The notes beneath the pieces are model-generated. The model was not told the origin of the DNA. It saw only the letters and a program-made list of their open reading frames with translations, and ran no database searches. Shown here piece by piece: positions 26,525 through 37,491 of a stretch of 64,000 bases of DNA; the first letter of the stretch is position 1, and each line of letters begins with the position of its first letter. The stretch covers positions 3,158,001-3,222,000 of the forward strand of contig NZ_CP134771.1 of the NCBI RefSeq assembly GCF_031880315.1, given 5' to 3'. The DNA comes from Pseudomonas baltica. Its GTDB lineage: Bacteria; Pseudomonadota; Gammaproteobacteria; Pseudomonadales; Pseudomonadaceae. The position numbers and the translations under genes were made by a program.

Positions 26525-27444
26525 ATCTTGCCCTCCAGTTCCTTGGCCTGACTGCGGTTGAACAGCACGATCGGGATGATCAGGATCGCCAGCATCACCA
26601 CCGCCAGCGCCGACGCCACCGGCCAGTCGCGGTTGTTGAAGAACTCTTGCCACAGCACGCGGCCGATCATCAGGGTTTCCGGGCCGCCTAGCAGCTCAGG
26701 AATGACGAACTCGCCGACCACCGGAATGAACACCAGCATGCAGCCGGCGATGATGCCGTTCTTGGACAGCGGCACGGTAATCTTCCAGAAACTGTTGAAG
26801 GTGCTCGAGCCCAGGTCGGAGGCCGCCTCCAGCAAGCTTTGATCGTGCTTCACCAGGTTGGCAAACAGCGGCAGAATCATGAAAGGCAGGTACGAATAGA
26901 CAATGCCGATGTACACCGCCAGGTTGGTGTTGAGGATCTCGATCGGCTGGCTGGTGATGCCTGTCCACATCAAAAAGCCGTTGAGCAGGCCGTTGTTGCT
27001 GAGGATACCCATCCAGGCGTAGACGCGAATGAGGATGGCGGTCCAGGTCGGCATCATGATCAACAGCAACAGGACCGTCTGGCTTTCCTTCTTGGCCGTC
27101 GACATGGCGTAGGCCATCGGATAGCCGATCAACAGGCACAGCAGCGTGCTGATAAAGGCCATCTTCAACGAGCCCAGATAGGCATCGATGTACAGATCGT
27201 CGCCGCTCAGCAGCAGGTAGTTGCCCATGTTCAGGGCGATCTGCAGCTTGTCGTCGAGGTAGGTGAGGATTTCGGTGTAGGGCGGAATCGCCACGTCGGC
27301 TTCGGCGAAGCTGATCTTCAGGACGATGAAGAACGGCAGCATGAAGAACAGGAACAGCCAGATGAACGGCACGCCGATGACCGCCTGACGCCCGTTGGGC
27401 AGCAGGCGGCCGAGGCGGCGCTTGAGAGTGGAGTGGTCTGTCAT
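26521..27444 (-). CDS. spuG: Polyamine ABC transporter permease SpuG (PotH-like)
   Basis: 307 residues and six membrane helices. The EAA loop reads LEAASDLGSSTFNSFWKITVPLSKNGI. It pairs with SpuH for putrescine/spermidine uptake. It overlaps spuF and spuH by 4 bases at each end, pointing to translational coupling of the membrane part. Confidence 0.94.
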   Translation of the reverse strand: MTDHSTLKRRLGRLLPNGRQAVIGVPFIWLFLFFMLPFFIVLKISFAEADVAIPPYTEILTYLDDKLQIALNMGNYLLLSGDDLYIDAYLGSLKMAFISTLLCLLIGYPMAYAMSTAKKESQTVLLLLIMMPTWTAILIRVYAWMGILSNNGLLNGFLMWTGITSQPIEILNTNLAVYIGIVYSYLPFMILPLFANLVKHDQSLLEAASDLGSSTFNSFWKITVPLSKNGIIAGCMLVFIPVVGEFVIPELLGGPETLMIGRVLWQEFFNNRDWPVASALAVVMLAILIIPIVLFNRSQAKELEGKI

Positions 27445-28583
27445 GAGCGCAGTACCACGCCGCTGTCATCCTCCCACCAGACGAACACTTCATCGTCCCA
27501 GGTCGGTCGTGCGCTCAGGCGCTCGGCGTTGGCGACGAAAGACTGCACCAACTTGCCGCAGGGCAATTGCACGTGGAAAACCGAATGACCGCCCAGGTAG
27601 GCGATGTCGTGGACCTTGCCGCGCGACCAGTTGTATTCGTGGGCCGGCTGAGTGGTGGTGACCAGCAGTTTTTCCGGGCGAATGGCGTAGGTCACACGCT
27701 TGTCCTGCACCGAGGTGCTGACGCCGTGGCCTACGTAGATGCTGCGTTCCAGCTCCGGGCTGGCGATCAGCGCGTGGCCTTCCATGTCCTCGATCACTTC
27801 GCCGTCGAACAGGTTGACGTTGCCGATGAACTCGCACACCAGGCGACTGGTGGGGGTTTCATAGATATCGATGGGGCTGCCGATCTGGGCGATCCAGCCC
27901 AAGTGCATGATGGCGATGCGTTGGGCCATGGTCATGGCCTCTTCCTGGTCGTGGGTCACCATGACGCAGGTCACGCCGACGCGCTCGATGATCTCGACCA
28001 GTTCGAGCTGCATCTGCGAACGCAGTTTCTTGTCCAGTGCGCCCATGGGCTCGTCGAGCAGCAGCAGTTTCGGGCGCTTGGCCAACGACCGGGCCAGGGC
28101 CACGCGCTGGCGCTGGCCACCCGATAGTTGATGGGGTTTGCGCTTTGCGTACTGGCTCATCTGCACCAGCTTGAGCATCTCCGCGACCCGGGCGTCGATT
28201 TCGGCGGAAGAGATCTTGTCCTGCTTGAGGCCGAAGGCGATGTTCTGCGCCACGGTCATGTGCGGGAACAGCGCGTAGGACTGAAACATCATGTTGATCG
28301 GACGCTCGTACGGCGGCATGTCGGTGATATCGATGCCGTCGAGGAAGATCCGCCCTTCGGTGGGCCGCTCGAAGCCGGCGAGCATGCGCAGCAGCGTCGA
28401 CTTGCCGGAACCCGATCCACCGAGCAAGGCGAATATTTCGCCCTTTTTGATTTCCAGCGACACGTCGTCCACGGCGATCGTCTCATCGAACTTCTTCGTT
28501 ACCCGATCGATCTTGACCAACACCTGCTTGGGTGTCCGGTCGCCTTCGAGGGCTTTCTTATAGGCGCTGGAGGCAACGGCCAT
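27441..28583 (-). CDS. spuF: Polyamine ABC transporter ATP-binding protein SpuF (PotG-like)
   Basis: 380 residues. Walker A GGSGSGKST, signature [19 protein letters not shown], Walker B LLLLDEPMGALDKKLR and switch His in [12 protein letters not shown], then a TOBE-type C-terminal domain. It powers the SpuD/E-GH transporter. I chose the ATG at 28583 (MAVASSAYKK). A strong hairpin lies just upstream, between spuE and this gene. Confidence 0.95.
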   Translation of the reverse strand: MAVASSAYKKALEGDRTPKQVLVKIDRVTKKFDETIAVDDVSLEIKKGEIFALLGGSGSGKSTLLRMLAGFERPTEGRIFLDGIDITDMPPYERPINMMFQSYALFPHMTVAQNIAFGLKQDKISSAEIDARVAEMLKLVQMSQYAKRKPHQLSGGQRQRVALARSLAKRPKLLLLDEPMGALDKKLRSQMQLELVEIIERVGVTCVMVTHDQEEAMTMAQRIAIMHLGWIAQIGSPIDIYETPTSRLVCEFIGNVNLFDGEVIEDMEGHALIASPELERSIYVGHGVSTSVQDKRVTYAIRPEKLLVTTTQPAHEYNWSRGKVHDIAYLGGHSVFHVQLPCGKLVQSFVANAERLSARPTWDDEVFVWWEDDSGVVLRS

Positions 28584-28609
28584 TAACGAGATTCTCCACA
28601 AAAATGGGT

Positions 28610-28631
28610 GGCCTGCGCCCTGGCGCAGGCC
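28610..28631 (-). terminator. Intercistronic hairpin spuE/spuF
   Basis: GGCCTGCGCC-CT-GGCGCAGGCC is a perfect 10-bp stem with a 2-base loop, 8 bases after the spuE stop and about 26 bases before the spuF start. The minus strand then reads ACCCATTTTTG, so weak termination is possible. It probably caps spuE mRNA and lowers spuFGH levels. Confidence 0.75.
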
Positions 28632-28639
28632 GATAGCTA

Positions 28640-29761
<1,122 letters not shown>

Positions 29762-29857
29762 TCAGGCGCCATTCGGCCGGCCGAACTGCAAAAATCGGCG
29801 TACCGTACATTTGAAAAACTCTTCCAGCAAAAAAAATTGCTTGTTTACCCTGAATGA

Positions 29858-29877
29858 CCAGGCACCGAAGCGCCTGG
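29858..29877 (-). terminator. Intercistronic hairpin spuD/spuE
   Basis: CCAGGC-ACCGAAGC-GCCTGG forms a 6-bp stem 18 bases after the spuD stop. A run of eight T on the minus strand occurs about 25 bases later, not directly adjacent. It is likely a stabiliser or partial terminator. Confidence 0.55.
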
Positions 29878-29895
29878 CCATTGATCGAATCCGGT

Positions 29896-30996
29896 TTATT
29901 TACCGGTCTTGATCGCCGTCCAGGCACGCGTCATTTCGCGCTGGGTAGCGGCAGGCAGGTCGGCGATGGCGTACAGCTTGGCTTGCACGTCGGCCGGTGG
30001 ATAGATGCCCTTGTCTTCGCGGATGTCCTCGTTGACCAGTGGAGTCGCAGCCTCGTTACCGTTCGGGTAGGAAACGGCGTTGGAGATTTCCGCCATGACT
30101 TCCGGCTGCAGCAGGAAGTTCATGAACTTGTAGGCGCCCTCGACGTTTTCGGCATCCTTGGGAATGGCGACCATGTCATAGAAGCTGCCCGCACCTTCTT
30201 TCGGAATGCTGTAGTTGATCTTGACCTTGCCACCGGCTTCGGCGGCACGGGACTTGGCCTGGAAGATGTCACCCGAATAACCGACGGCTACGCAGATGTT
30301 GCCGTTGGCCAGGTCAGAGATGTACTTGGAGGAGTGGAAGTAGGCGACGTCCTTGCGAACGTTCTTGATGTAGAGGTTCTTCGCTTCTTCGATCTGCTTC
30401 TTGTCCTGGGAATCGGTCGGGTAGCCCAGGTACTTGAGCGCGATCGGCAGCATCTCGGTGGGTGAATCGAGGAAGCTGATGCCGCAGCCCTTGAGCTTGT
30501 CGGCGTATTCAGGCTTGAACAGCAGGTCCCAGGAATTGGTCGGTGCGTTGTCGCCCAGCGCAGCCTTGACCTTGTCCGGGTTGTAGCCGATGCCGATGGT
30601 GCCCCACAGGTACGGGAAGGCGTGCTTGTTGTCCGGGTCGCTGACGGCCACGGCCTTGAGCAGGTTCTTGTTGAGGTTGCCGTAGTTGCTCAGCTTGGAC
30701 TTGTCCAGTTCGAGGTACACGCCGGCCTTGATCTGCTTGGCCAGGAAGTTGTTCGACGGCACGACGATGTCGTAACCGGATTTGCCGGCCAGCAACTTGG
30801 CTTCAAGGGTTTCGTTGCTGTCATACACGTCGTAGACAACCTTGATCCCTGTCGCCGCCTCGAATTTCTTGGTGGTGTCCGGCGCGATGTAATCGGACCA
30901 GTTGTAGACGTGCAGGATTTTATCGTCAGCGTGCGCGACACCAGCGACCACACCCAGCAGGGACACGGCGAGGAGGGACTTGCCAAATTTCTTCAT
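29896..30996 (-). CDS. spuD: Polyamine periplasmic binding protein SpuD (PotF-like, probably putrescine)
   Basis: 366 residues from the ATG at 30996. The signal peptide [23 protein letters not shown] is followed by the mature protein with [25 protein letters not shown] and [17 protein letters not shown]. It is a tandem paralogue of SpuE. It lies 90 bases downstream of spuC and 160 bases upstream of spuE. The longer open frame to 31086 lacks support. Confidence 0.94.
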   Translation of the reverse strand: MKKFGKSLLAVSLLGVVAGVAHADDKILHVYNWSDYIAPDTTKKFEAATGIKVVYDVYDSNETLEAKLLAGKSGYDIVVPSNNFLAKQIKAGVYLELDKSKLSNYGNLNKNLLKAVAVSDPDNKHAFPYLWGTIGIGYNPDKVKAALGDNAPTNSWDLLFKPEYADKLKGCGISFLDSPTEMLPIALKYLGYPTDSQDKKQIEEAKNLYIKNVRKDVAYFHSSKYISDLANGNICVAVGYSGDIFQAKSRAAEAGGKVKINYSIPKEGAGSFYDMVAIPKDAENVEGAYKFMNFLLQPEVMAEISNAVSYPNGNEAATPLVNEDIREDKGIYPPADVQAKLYAIADLPAATQREMTRAWTAIKTGK

Positions 30997-31086
30997 GCGT
31001 AATGCTCCAGATTCTTTTAGGTCGATCACGTGTGTTCGAGCGGGGAGCCCCCAACAACCCTTGCGCCCCGCCGGCAAGCCTAGCAT

Positions 31087-32454
31087 TTAGCCATTCACCG
31101 CTTCGAGCGTCAGGTCGAGGCATTTGCGTGCCTTGTCGAGCAGCTCGTCAATTTCAGCCTTGGTAATCACCAGCGACGGCGCGATGATCATCGTGTCACC
31201 GACAGCCCGCATGATCAGGCCGTTGTCGAAGCAGAACTGGCGGCAGATCATGCCGACCCCCAAGCCTTCGTAACGGGCCCGAGTGGCCTTGTCACGGACC
31301 AGTTCGATCGCCCCCAGCAGCCCCAGGCCGCGGACTTCGCCCACCAATGGGTGGTCAGCAAGTTCGCGCAAACGCTTTTGCAAATAGGGTGCCGTTTCTT
31401 CTCTGACACGCGTGACTATTTGTTCGTCGCGCAGGATGCGGATGTTCTCCAGCGCCACGGCCGCCGCTACCGGGTGGCCGGAATAGGTGAAGCCGTGGTT
31501 GAAGTCACCGCCCTCGCTGATGACCTTGACCACCGTGTCGCGCACGATCACCCCGCCCATGGGGATATAGCCCGAGGTCAGGCCCTTGGCAATGGTCATG
31601 AGATCGGGTTGCAGGTCGTAGTAGTCGCTGCCGAACCACTCGCCGGTGCGGCCGAAACCGCAGATCACTTCGTCGGCCACGAAGAGGATGTCGTACTTGG
31701 CGAGGATTTCCTTGATCTTCGGCCAGTAGCTGTCCGGCGGGATGATCACGCCGCCGGCGCCCTGAATCGGCTCGGCGATGAACGCCGCGACGTTTGCTTC
31801 GCCGACCTCGAGGATTTTCTTTTCCAGCTCCTCCGCGGCCCAGATGCCGAAGGCCTCGGGGGTCATGTCGCCGCCTTCGCCAAACCAGTACGGCTGCGCG
31901 ATATGGACGATGCCGGGGATCGGCAGGTCGCCCTGTTCATGCATGCCCACCATGCCGCCCAGACTGGCGCCAGCCACGGTGGAGCCGTGGTAACCGTTGA
32001 TGCGGCTGATGATGACTTTTTTCTGCGGCTGGCCCTTGAGCGCCCAGTAATGGCGAACCAGGCGCAGCACAGTATCGTTGCCTTCGGAACCGGAGCCGGT
32101 AAAGAACACGTGGCTCATGCCGGCAGGCGCCAGCTCGGCCACCACCTTGGCCAGTTCCAGCACCGGCGGGTGAGCGGTCTGGAAAAACAGGTTGTAGTAC
32201 GGCAGCTCGCGCATCTGTCTGGCGGCGACATCTGCCAGCTCGTCACGCCCGTAGCCGATGGCCACGCACCAGAGCCCGGCCATGCCGTCGAGAATCTTGT
32301 GGCCTTCGCTGTCCCAGAGGTGCACGCCCTTGGCGTGGGTGATGATCCTCGGGCCTTTCTCCTTGAGCTGCTGGTAATCGCTGAAGGGTGCCAGATGGTG
32401 GTCGCTGCTGAGCTCCTGCCACTGACGGGTTTGCGGGTTGCTGGTGACGCTCAT
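31087..32454 (-). CDS. spuC: Polyamine:pyruvate aminotransferase SpuC
   Basis: 455 residues. A class III PLP aminotransferase: FTGSGSEGNDTVLRLVRHY, INGYHGSTVAGASLGG, Asp in FVADEVICGFGRTG and PLP lysine in MTIAKGLTSGYIPMGG. It transaminates putrescine, cadaverine or spermidine with pyruvate to aminoaldehydes plus alanine. It lies between spuB and spuD; a hairpin separates it from spuB. Confidence 0.95.
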   Translation of the reverse strand: MSVTSNPQTRQWQELSSDHHLAPFSDYQQLKEKGPRIITHAKGVHLWDSEGHKILDGMAGLWCVAIGYGRDELADVAARQMRELPYYNLFFQTAHPPVLELAKVVAELAPAGMSHVFFTGSGSEGNDTVLRLVRHYWALKGQPQKKVIISRINGYHGSTVAGASLGGMVGMHEQGDLPIPGIVHIAQPYWFGEGGDMTPEAFGIWAAEELEKKILEVGEANVAAFIAEPIQGAGGVIIPPDSYWPKIKEILAKYDILFVADEVICGFGRTGEWFGSDYYDLQPDLMTIAKGLTSGYIPMGGVIVRDTVVKVISEGGDFNHGFTYSGHPVAAAVALENIRILRDEQIVTRVREETAPYLQKRLRELADHPLVGEVRGLGLLGAIELVRDKATRARYEGLGVGMICRQFCFDNGLIMRAVGDTMIIAPSLVITKAEIDELLDKARKCLDLTLEAVNG

Positions 32455-32472
32455 TGCAGGCTCCTTGTGAAA

Positions 32473-32494
32473 GGCCCGCCAGCCAAGGCGGGCC
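32473..32494 (-). terminator. Intercistronic hairpin spuB/spuC
   Basis: GGCCCGCC-AGCCAA-GGCGGGCC is a perfect 8-bp stem with a 6-base loop in the 48-base gap, 8 bases after the spuB stop. No T-run follows. It probably marks an mRNA processing or stability boundary. Confidence 0.65.
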
Positions 32495-32502
32495 CGCTGC
32501 GA

Positions 32503-33861
32503 TCAGACGGCGAACAGCAGGAACTCGCGTTCCCACGAACTGATCACGCGCTTGAAGTTTTCGTGCTCGGCGCGCTTGGCGGCGACGTAGCCGATGATGA
32601 ATTTGCGCCCGAGGTATTTCTCGATGGTCTTGCTGTTTTCCATGCGCTCCAGCGCGTCTTCGATGGTCAACGGCAGGCGCAGGTTACGGCGCTCGTAGCC
32701 ACGGCCATGCACCGGCGCGCTCGGGTTGAGGCCCTCGACCATACCGATGTAGCCGCACAGCAGGCTGGCGGCGATGGCCAGATAGGGATTGGCGTCGGCG
32801 CCCGGCAGGCGGTTTTCGACGCGGCGGTTCTGCGGCACGGCGTCCGGGACGCGCAGGCCCACGGTGCGGTTCTCGACGCCCCATTCGACGTTGACCGGCG
32901 CCGAGGTGTCGGGCAGGAAGCGGCGGAACGAGTTGACGTTGGGGGCGAACAGCGGCAACAGCTCGGGGATGAATTTTTGCAGGCCGCCGATGTGGTGCAG
33001 GAACAGCTCGCTCATGCTGCCGTCTTCGTTGGCGAAGATGTTCTTGCCGGTGTTCAGGTCGACGATGCTCTGGTGCAGATGCATGGCACTGCCGGGCTCG
33101 CCGGTCATGGGCTTGGCCATGAAGGTGGCGGCGACGTTGTGCTTGAGCGCGGCCTCGCGCATGGTGCGCTTGAACACCAGAATCTGGTCGGCCAGCGCCA
33201 GGGCATTGCCGTGACGGAAGTTGATCTCCATCTGCGCCGTGCCGTCTTCGTGAATCAGCGTGTCGAGGTCCAGGTTCTGGGCCTCGCACCAATCGTAGAC
33301 ATCCTCGAACAGCGGATCGAATTCGTTGGCGGCCTCGATGGAGAACGACTGGCGGCCGGTCTCGGGGCGCCCGGAACGGCCGATTGGCGGCTGCAGCGGG
33401 AAGTCCGGATCGTCACAGCGCTTGGTCAGGTAAAACTCCATTTCCGGCGCGACGATGGGCTGCCAGCCTCGGTCGGTATAGAGCTTGAGGACTTTCTTGA
33501 GCACGTTGCGCGGCGACAGCTCGATGGGGTTGCCCTGCTTGTCATAAGTGTCATGGATCACCTGAGCCGTCGGCTCGATGGCCCAGGGCACGAGAAACAC
33601 CGCGTTCTCGTCAGGGCGGCAGATCATGTCGATATCGGCCGGGTCGAGCAGTTCGTAGTAGATGTCGTCTTCGACGTAATCACCGGTGACCGTCTGCAGC
33701 AGTACGCTCTCCGGCAAGCGCATGCCCTTCTCGGCGATGAACTTGTTGGTCGGCGATATCTTGCCGCGGGTGATACCGGTCAGGTCGCTGATCAGGCATT
33801 CGACTTCGGTAATCTTGTGCTGTTTCAACCAATCGGTGAGCTGGTCGAGGTTGGCGCTCAT
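32503..33861 (-). CDS. spuB: Gamma-glutamylpolyamine synthetase SpuB (glutamine synthetase family)
   Basis: 452 residues. The glutamine synthetase fold shows the N-terminal beta-grasp (EVECLISDLTGITRGKISP) and catalytic domain (PEMEFYL, FMAKPMTGEPGSAMHLHQS, NVNSFRRF, ENRTVGLRVPD). It is the PuuA-like type that joins glutamate to putrescine or related polyamines rather than ammonia. It heads the seven-gene minus-strand operon. Confidence 0.93.
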   Translation of the reverse strand: MSANLDQLTDWLKQHKITEVECLISDLTGITRGKISPTNKFIAEKGMRLPESVLLQTVTGDYVEDDIYYELLDPADIDMICRPDENAVFLVPWAIEPTAQVIHDTYDKQGNPIELSPRNVLKKVLKLYTDRGWQPIVAPEMEFYLTKRCDDPDFPLQPPIGRSGRPETGRQSFSIEAANEFDPLFEDVYDWCEAQNLDLDTLIHEDGTAQMEINFRHGNALALADQILVFKRTMREAALKHNVAATFMAKPMTGEPGSAMHLHQSIVDLNTGKNIFANEDGSMSELFLHHIGGLQKFIPELLPLFAPNVNSFRRFLPDTSAPVNVEWGVENRTVGLRVPDAVPQNRRVENRLPGADANPYLAIAASLLCGYIGMVEGLNPSAPVHGRGYERRNLRLPLTIEDALERMENSKTIEKYLGRKFIIGYVAAKRAEHENFKRVISSWEREFLLFAV

Positions 33862-34650
33862 AAAGACCTCAGGACTTCAAGAAGCCCGGCCATGGGCGGC
33901 GCGGGCGCTGTTTGACGCAGATGCGTCGGTGGGTGCTGCAGAACTTCTGCTTACCGCTCAAGGCTATTAGCCCCGCGCTGAAAAATACGTCATTACCGCG
34001 TGTTTTGTGTGACCAGCTGTTGCATGAACAGTGCAAAACCCAGGCCCGAGGCCGCCGCGAGCCGGCCGCGAGCGGCTCTGGCACGGGCCACGCGGATGCC
34101 CGGGGATAGGGTAGTATGGTCTGCGACACGAATATTCGCTGCGCCAGTCATGCAGACTTGGCCAATCCAGCGATAGGGTTCTAGAGTGAAAGTGGCGGGC
34201 TTGAGCGGGCTGTCAATGAGATCGGCCGCAGAGGCGGTCGATGCCCGCACCCAAGCGCATTGCCGGGCGAATTGCGGTGTCGTGCGCCGATGGCGAACGC
34301 ACGGGGCGTGACGGTAGAAAGATTTGAACTGCAAAGTGCAACCGTTGACGCCGTTCGACGGCCGATGCGACATGGTATCCCCCGTTATTCTTGCTGTTAT
34401 GGGTTGCCGCCGAGCTTAGCCTTGTTCATTTTTTTCCACAACACCCCGGCTACAAATGTAAATGGCCCTGTTCGCGATCTCGGTTATATCGTTATAAAAC
34501 GCGTCATACGCGCCCTGAATTGCGGCAAAATCGGCTAATCAGCGCTTTTTAGGGCAAAAGTGGGCTTGCTTGACTTCAACAGTCCTTTCGGATTGACTGA
34601 ACCAGCTGTAGCCCAATGATTGATATTTTTAACAACAAAGGTGTTGCATC
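33862..34650. promoter_or_regulatory. 789-base divergent regulatory region spuB / spuI
   Basis: No convincing gene is present; short frames lack ribosome sites. The spuI-proximal part (34400-34600) turns AT-rich and includes GTTATATCGTTATAAAACGCG and the small dyad CGCG-TCATA-CGCG. In P. aeruginosa the amidotransferase gene spuA lies between spuI and spuB; here it is absent. The length leaves room for two promoters with distant activator or sigma-54 sites, but I could not define a -24/-12 element with certainty. Confidence 0.5.
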
Positions 34651-36027
34651 ATGTCGGTACCCCCGCGTGCCGTTCAGCTGAATGAAGCGAACGCATTCCT
34701 TAAGGAACATCCTGAGGTTCTGTACGTCGACCTTCTGATTGCAGATATGAATGGTGTGGTGCGCGGCAAGCGCATTGAGCGCACCAGTCTCCACAAGGTT
34801 TACGAAAAAGGCATCAATCTGCCGGCGTCGCTCTTCGCGCTGGACATCAACGGTTCCACGGTCGAAAGCACTGGCCTGGGCCTGGACATCGGCGATGCAG
34901 ACCGCATCTGCTATCCGATCCCGGACACCCTGTCCAACGAGCCTTGGCAGAAGCGCCCCACCGCGCAACTGCTGATGACCATGCACGAGCTCGAAGGCGA
35001 GCCCTTTTTCGCCGATCCGCGTGAAGTGCTGCGCCAGGTAGTGGCCAAGTTCGACGAAATGGGCCTGACCATCTGCGCCGCGTTCGAGCTGGAGTTCTAC
35101 CTGATCGACCAGGAGAACGTGAACGGCCGTCCACAGCCGCCTCGCTCGCCGATCTCCGGCAAGCGCCCACATTCGACTCAGGTATATTTGATCGATGACC
35201 TCGACGAGTACGTCGATTGCCTCCAGGACATCCTCGAAGGTGCCAAGGAGCAAGGCATTCCAGCGGACGCCATCGTCAAGGAAAGCGCCCCGGCCCAGTT
35301 CGAAGTCAACCTGCATCACGTGGCCGACCCGATCAAGGCCTGCGACTATGCGGTGTTGCTCAAGCGGTTGATCAAGAACATCGCCTACGATCATGAAATG
35401 GACACCACCTTCATGGCCAAGCCTTACCCTGGCCAGGCGGGCAACGGTCTGCACGTGCACATTTCGATTCTCGACAAGGACGGCAAGAATATCTTCACCA
35501 GTGAGGATCCCGAGCAGAACGCCGCATTGCGTCACGCGATCGGCGGTGTGCTCGAGACCCTCCCGGCGCAAATGGCCTTCCTGTGCCCGAACGTCAATTC
35601 GTACCGGCGCTTCGGCTCGCAGTTCTACGTGCCCAACTCGCCTTGCTGGGGCCTGGACAACCGTACCGTAGCCATCCGTGTACCGACGGGCAGCGCCGAT
35701 GCCGTGCGTATCGAGCATCGCGTAGCGGGCGCCGACGCCAACCCGTACTTGCTGATGGCAGGCGTGCTGGCGGGCATCCACCATGGCCTGACCAACAAGA
35801 TCGAACCCAACGCGCCGGTCGAAGGCAACTCGTACGAACAGAACGAGCAAAGCCTGCCCAACAACTTGCGTGATGCACTGCGTGAGCTGGACGACAGCGA
35901 AGTGATGGCGCGCTATATCGATCCGAAGTACATCGATATCTTCGTCGCCTGCAAGGAGAGCGAGCTGGAAGAATTCGAGCACTCGATCTCCGACCTCGAG
36001 TACAACTGGTACCTGCATACGGTTTGA
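34651..36027 (+). CDS. spuI: Gamma-glutamylpolyamine synthetase SpuI (glutamine synthetase family)
   Basis: 458 residues. It is a paralogue of SpuB: VLYVDLLIADMNGVVRGKRIE, AFELEFYL, FMAKPYPGQAGNGLHVHIS, NVNSYRRFGSQFYVPNSPCWGLDNRTVAIRVP. It belongs to the PuuA-like glutamate-polyamine ligases. AAAGGTG precedes the ATG. It is transcribed away from the rest of the locus, as in P. aeruginosa. A long perfect hairpin follows its stop. Confidence 0.94.
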   Translation: MSVPPRAVQLNEANAFLKEHPEVLYVDLLIADMNGVVRGKRIERTSLHKVYEKGINLPASLFALDINGSTVESTGLGLDIGDADRICYPIPDTLSNEPWQKRPTAQLLMTMHELEGEPFFADPREVLRQVVAKFDEMGLTICAAFELEFYLIDQENVNGRPQPPRSPISGKRPHSTQVYLIDDLDEYVDCLQDILEGAKEQGIPADAIVKESAPAQFEVNLHHVADPIKACDYAVLLKRLIKNIAYDHEMDTTFMAKPYPGQAGNGLHVHISILDKDGKNIFTSEDPEQNAALRHAIGGVLETLPAQMAFLCPNVNSYRRFGSQFYVPNSPCWGLDNRTVAIRVPTGSADAVRIEHRVAGADANPYLLMAGVLAGIHHGLTNKIEPNAPVEGNSYEQNEQSLPNNLRDALRELDDSEVMARYIDPKYIDIFVACKESELEEFEHSISDLEYNWYLHTV

Positions 36028-36039
36028 TTGCTTGCAAAT

Positions 36040-36077
36040 CTCTCTGTGGGAGTGGCTCTGCTCACTCCCACAGAGAG
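36040..36077 (+). terminator. 15-bp perfect hairpin after spuI
   Basis: CTCTCTGTGGGAGTG and CACTCCCACAGAGAG pair perfectly around an 8-base loop, 12 bases after the spuI stop. There is no T-run. The core (TGTGGGAG) looks REP-derived, so it may be a REP-type element recruited as an mRNA end. Confidence 0.75.
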
Positions 36078-36210
36078 CCAGTGCAATACCTATCATTTCC
36101 GAGAGTACAGAGCACTACCGAATCGTCCTACAGTGGCCGGCGACCAAGCCGCCTCTGTCATGCTCCCCCAGCTTTTACGATGCGGCCATCTCACCTGATG
36201 GAAGCGCATC

Positions 36211-37455
36211 ATGTCCCACACTATTCCCCCCGCAAACGTGCAGCTGGGCGTCTTCTTCGACGGCACCGGCAACCACCTCGCCCACGCCCATAACGACGAT
36301 GCCAGCAATGTCGCCAAGCTGTTCGCGCGGTACCCGCATGCGCCCGAACAACACCAGTTGCGCCTGTACATCGAAGGGATCGGTACCGCTGACGACGAGG
36401 AATCTTCGCTCTTCGCGATGGCGACCGGCAAAGGCAGCCTGGGCTGGGAGGCGGCCATCGGTCGAGCGCACAAAGGCACCCTCGAGCTGCTTCGAGCCTG
36501 GATCAGCCAACACCCGGGCCGTCAGATCGACAGCCTGACCCTCGACCTCTTCGGCTTCAGCCGTGGAGCCGCCTGCGCCCGGCATTTCGCCAACGATCTG
36601 TGTGCCGGGCCCGAAGGCGTACTGGGGCGAGCGCTACACAAGAGCAAGATCATTGCCCCGGCGCTGCACCGCGCGCCCCTGCGCATCGGCTTCATGGGCC
36701 TGTTCGACACCGTCGCGGCGATCATGGGCCCTGGCGCTCAACCGTGCCTGCAACTGCGCGACAACATGGCCCGACGCATCGTGCATCTGGTGGCCGCCGA
36801 TGAGCATCGGCACAACTTTGCGCTGTCGAGCGCTGGTGCCTATGACCTGCCCGTGCCCGGCGCCCACGGCGATATCGGCGGTGGCTATCCGCCGCTGATG
36901 GAAGAAAGGCTCATTCTGACCCGCCCCGATGGCAGCTGCATCGCACCCCAACGGCCGCTGGAAAGCGCACCCAGCTATTTGCGCACCGCCGCACTGCTCG
37001 ACCGGCCCGCGACCCACCCGCCGGACTATGGCTTCGAGCTGCAGATCCGCACCTGGACCAAAAACACCTACAGCAGCACGCGCGGTGACCGTGTCGACGC
37101 CGTCCAGGTGCATGCCGCCCTCGAAGGCCGGCGCAGCGTACGCAACGATCTCTCGCGCCTGTATCTGCAGGCCATGCACCAGCTGGCAGTGGCCGAGGGC
37201 GTGCCCTTCGAACCGCTGGCGCAGCCCACGTACCCTGAGGAACTGCAGCCCATCGTCGCCAAACTGCTGGCCAGTGCCTGCGGCAACGCCACGGCGCCGA
37301 GCCTCAGCGCCAGCGAACAGGCATTGCTGTACCGCCGCTACATTCATCATTCGCACCATTGGGGCGCCTCACTGCTGGGACAGACCAGCGACCTGGATGC
37401 CGTGTTCGTTCAGCGTCCAGCGCCGCAGGGAAAGCGCCGAATCCTCCCGGCTTGA
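36211..37455 (+). CDS. DUF2235 alpha/beta hydrolase (T6SS Tle-type phospholipase-like)
   Basis: 414 residues. The DUF2235 hallmark FFDGTGN is at 15-21, the nucleophile elbow GFSRG has Ser117, a likely Asp lies in GLFDTVAAIMG, and GAHGDIGGGYPP contains the catalytic His. The family contains Tle1 phospholipase effectors delivered by type VI secretion. No VgrG, immunity or other T6SS gene is adjacent, so a housekeeping lipase role is also possible. There is no signal peptide, as expected for T6SS effectors. Confidence 0.87.
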   Translation: MSHTIPPANVQLGVFFDGTGNHLAHAHNDDASNVAKLFARYPHAPEQHQLRLYIEGIGTADDEESSLFAMATGKGSLGWEAAIGRAHKGTLELLRAWISQHPGRQIDSLTLDLFGFSRGAACARHFANDLCAGPEGVLGRALHKSKIIAPALHRAPLRIGFMGLFDTVAAIMGPGAQPCLQLRDNMARRIVHLVAADEHRHNFALSSAGAYDLPVPGAHGDIGGGYPPLMEERLILTRPDGSCIAPQRPLESAPSYLRTAALLDRPATHPPDYGFELQIRTWTKNTYSSTRGDRVDAVQVHAALEGRRSVRNDLSRLYLQAMHQLAVAEGVPFEPLAQPTYPEELQPIVAKLLASACGNATAPSLSASEQALLYRRYIHHSHHWGASLLGQTSDLDAVFVQRPAPQGKRRILPA

Positions 37456-37491
37456 CGCTACAATGCAGCCGCCATGCCCAGGAGAGCCGCC

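Noticed and set aside
31351..33915. Long plus-strand open frame opposite spuC/spuB
   Set aside because: Antisense shadow: it spans two genes and their gap and lacks recognisable motifs.
33869..34373. Short frames in the spuB/spuI gap
   Set aside because: None has a ribosome site, conserved motif or signal peptide.
36040..36077. 15-bp hairpin after spuI as a classical Rho-independent terminator
   Set aside because: It has no T-run; kept only as a hairpin/mRNA-end candidate.
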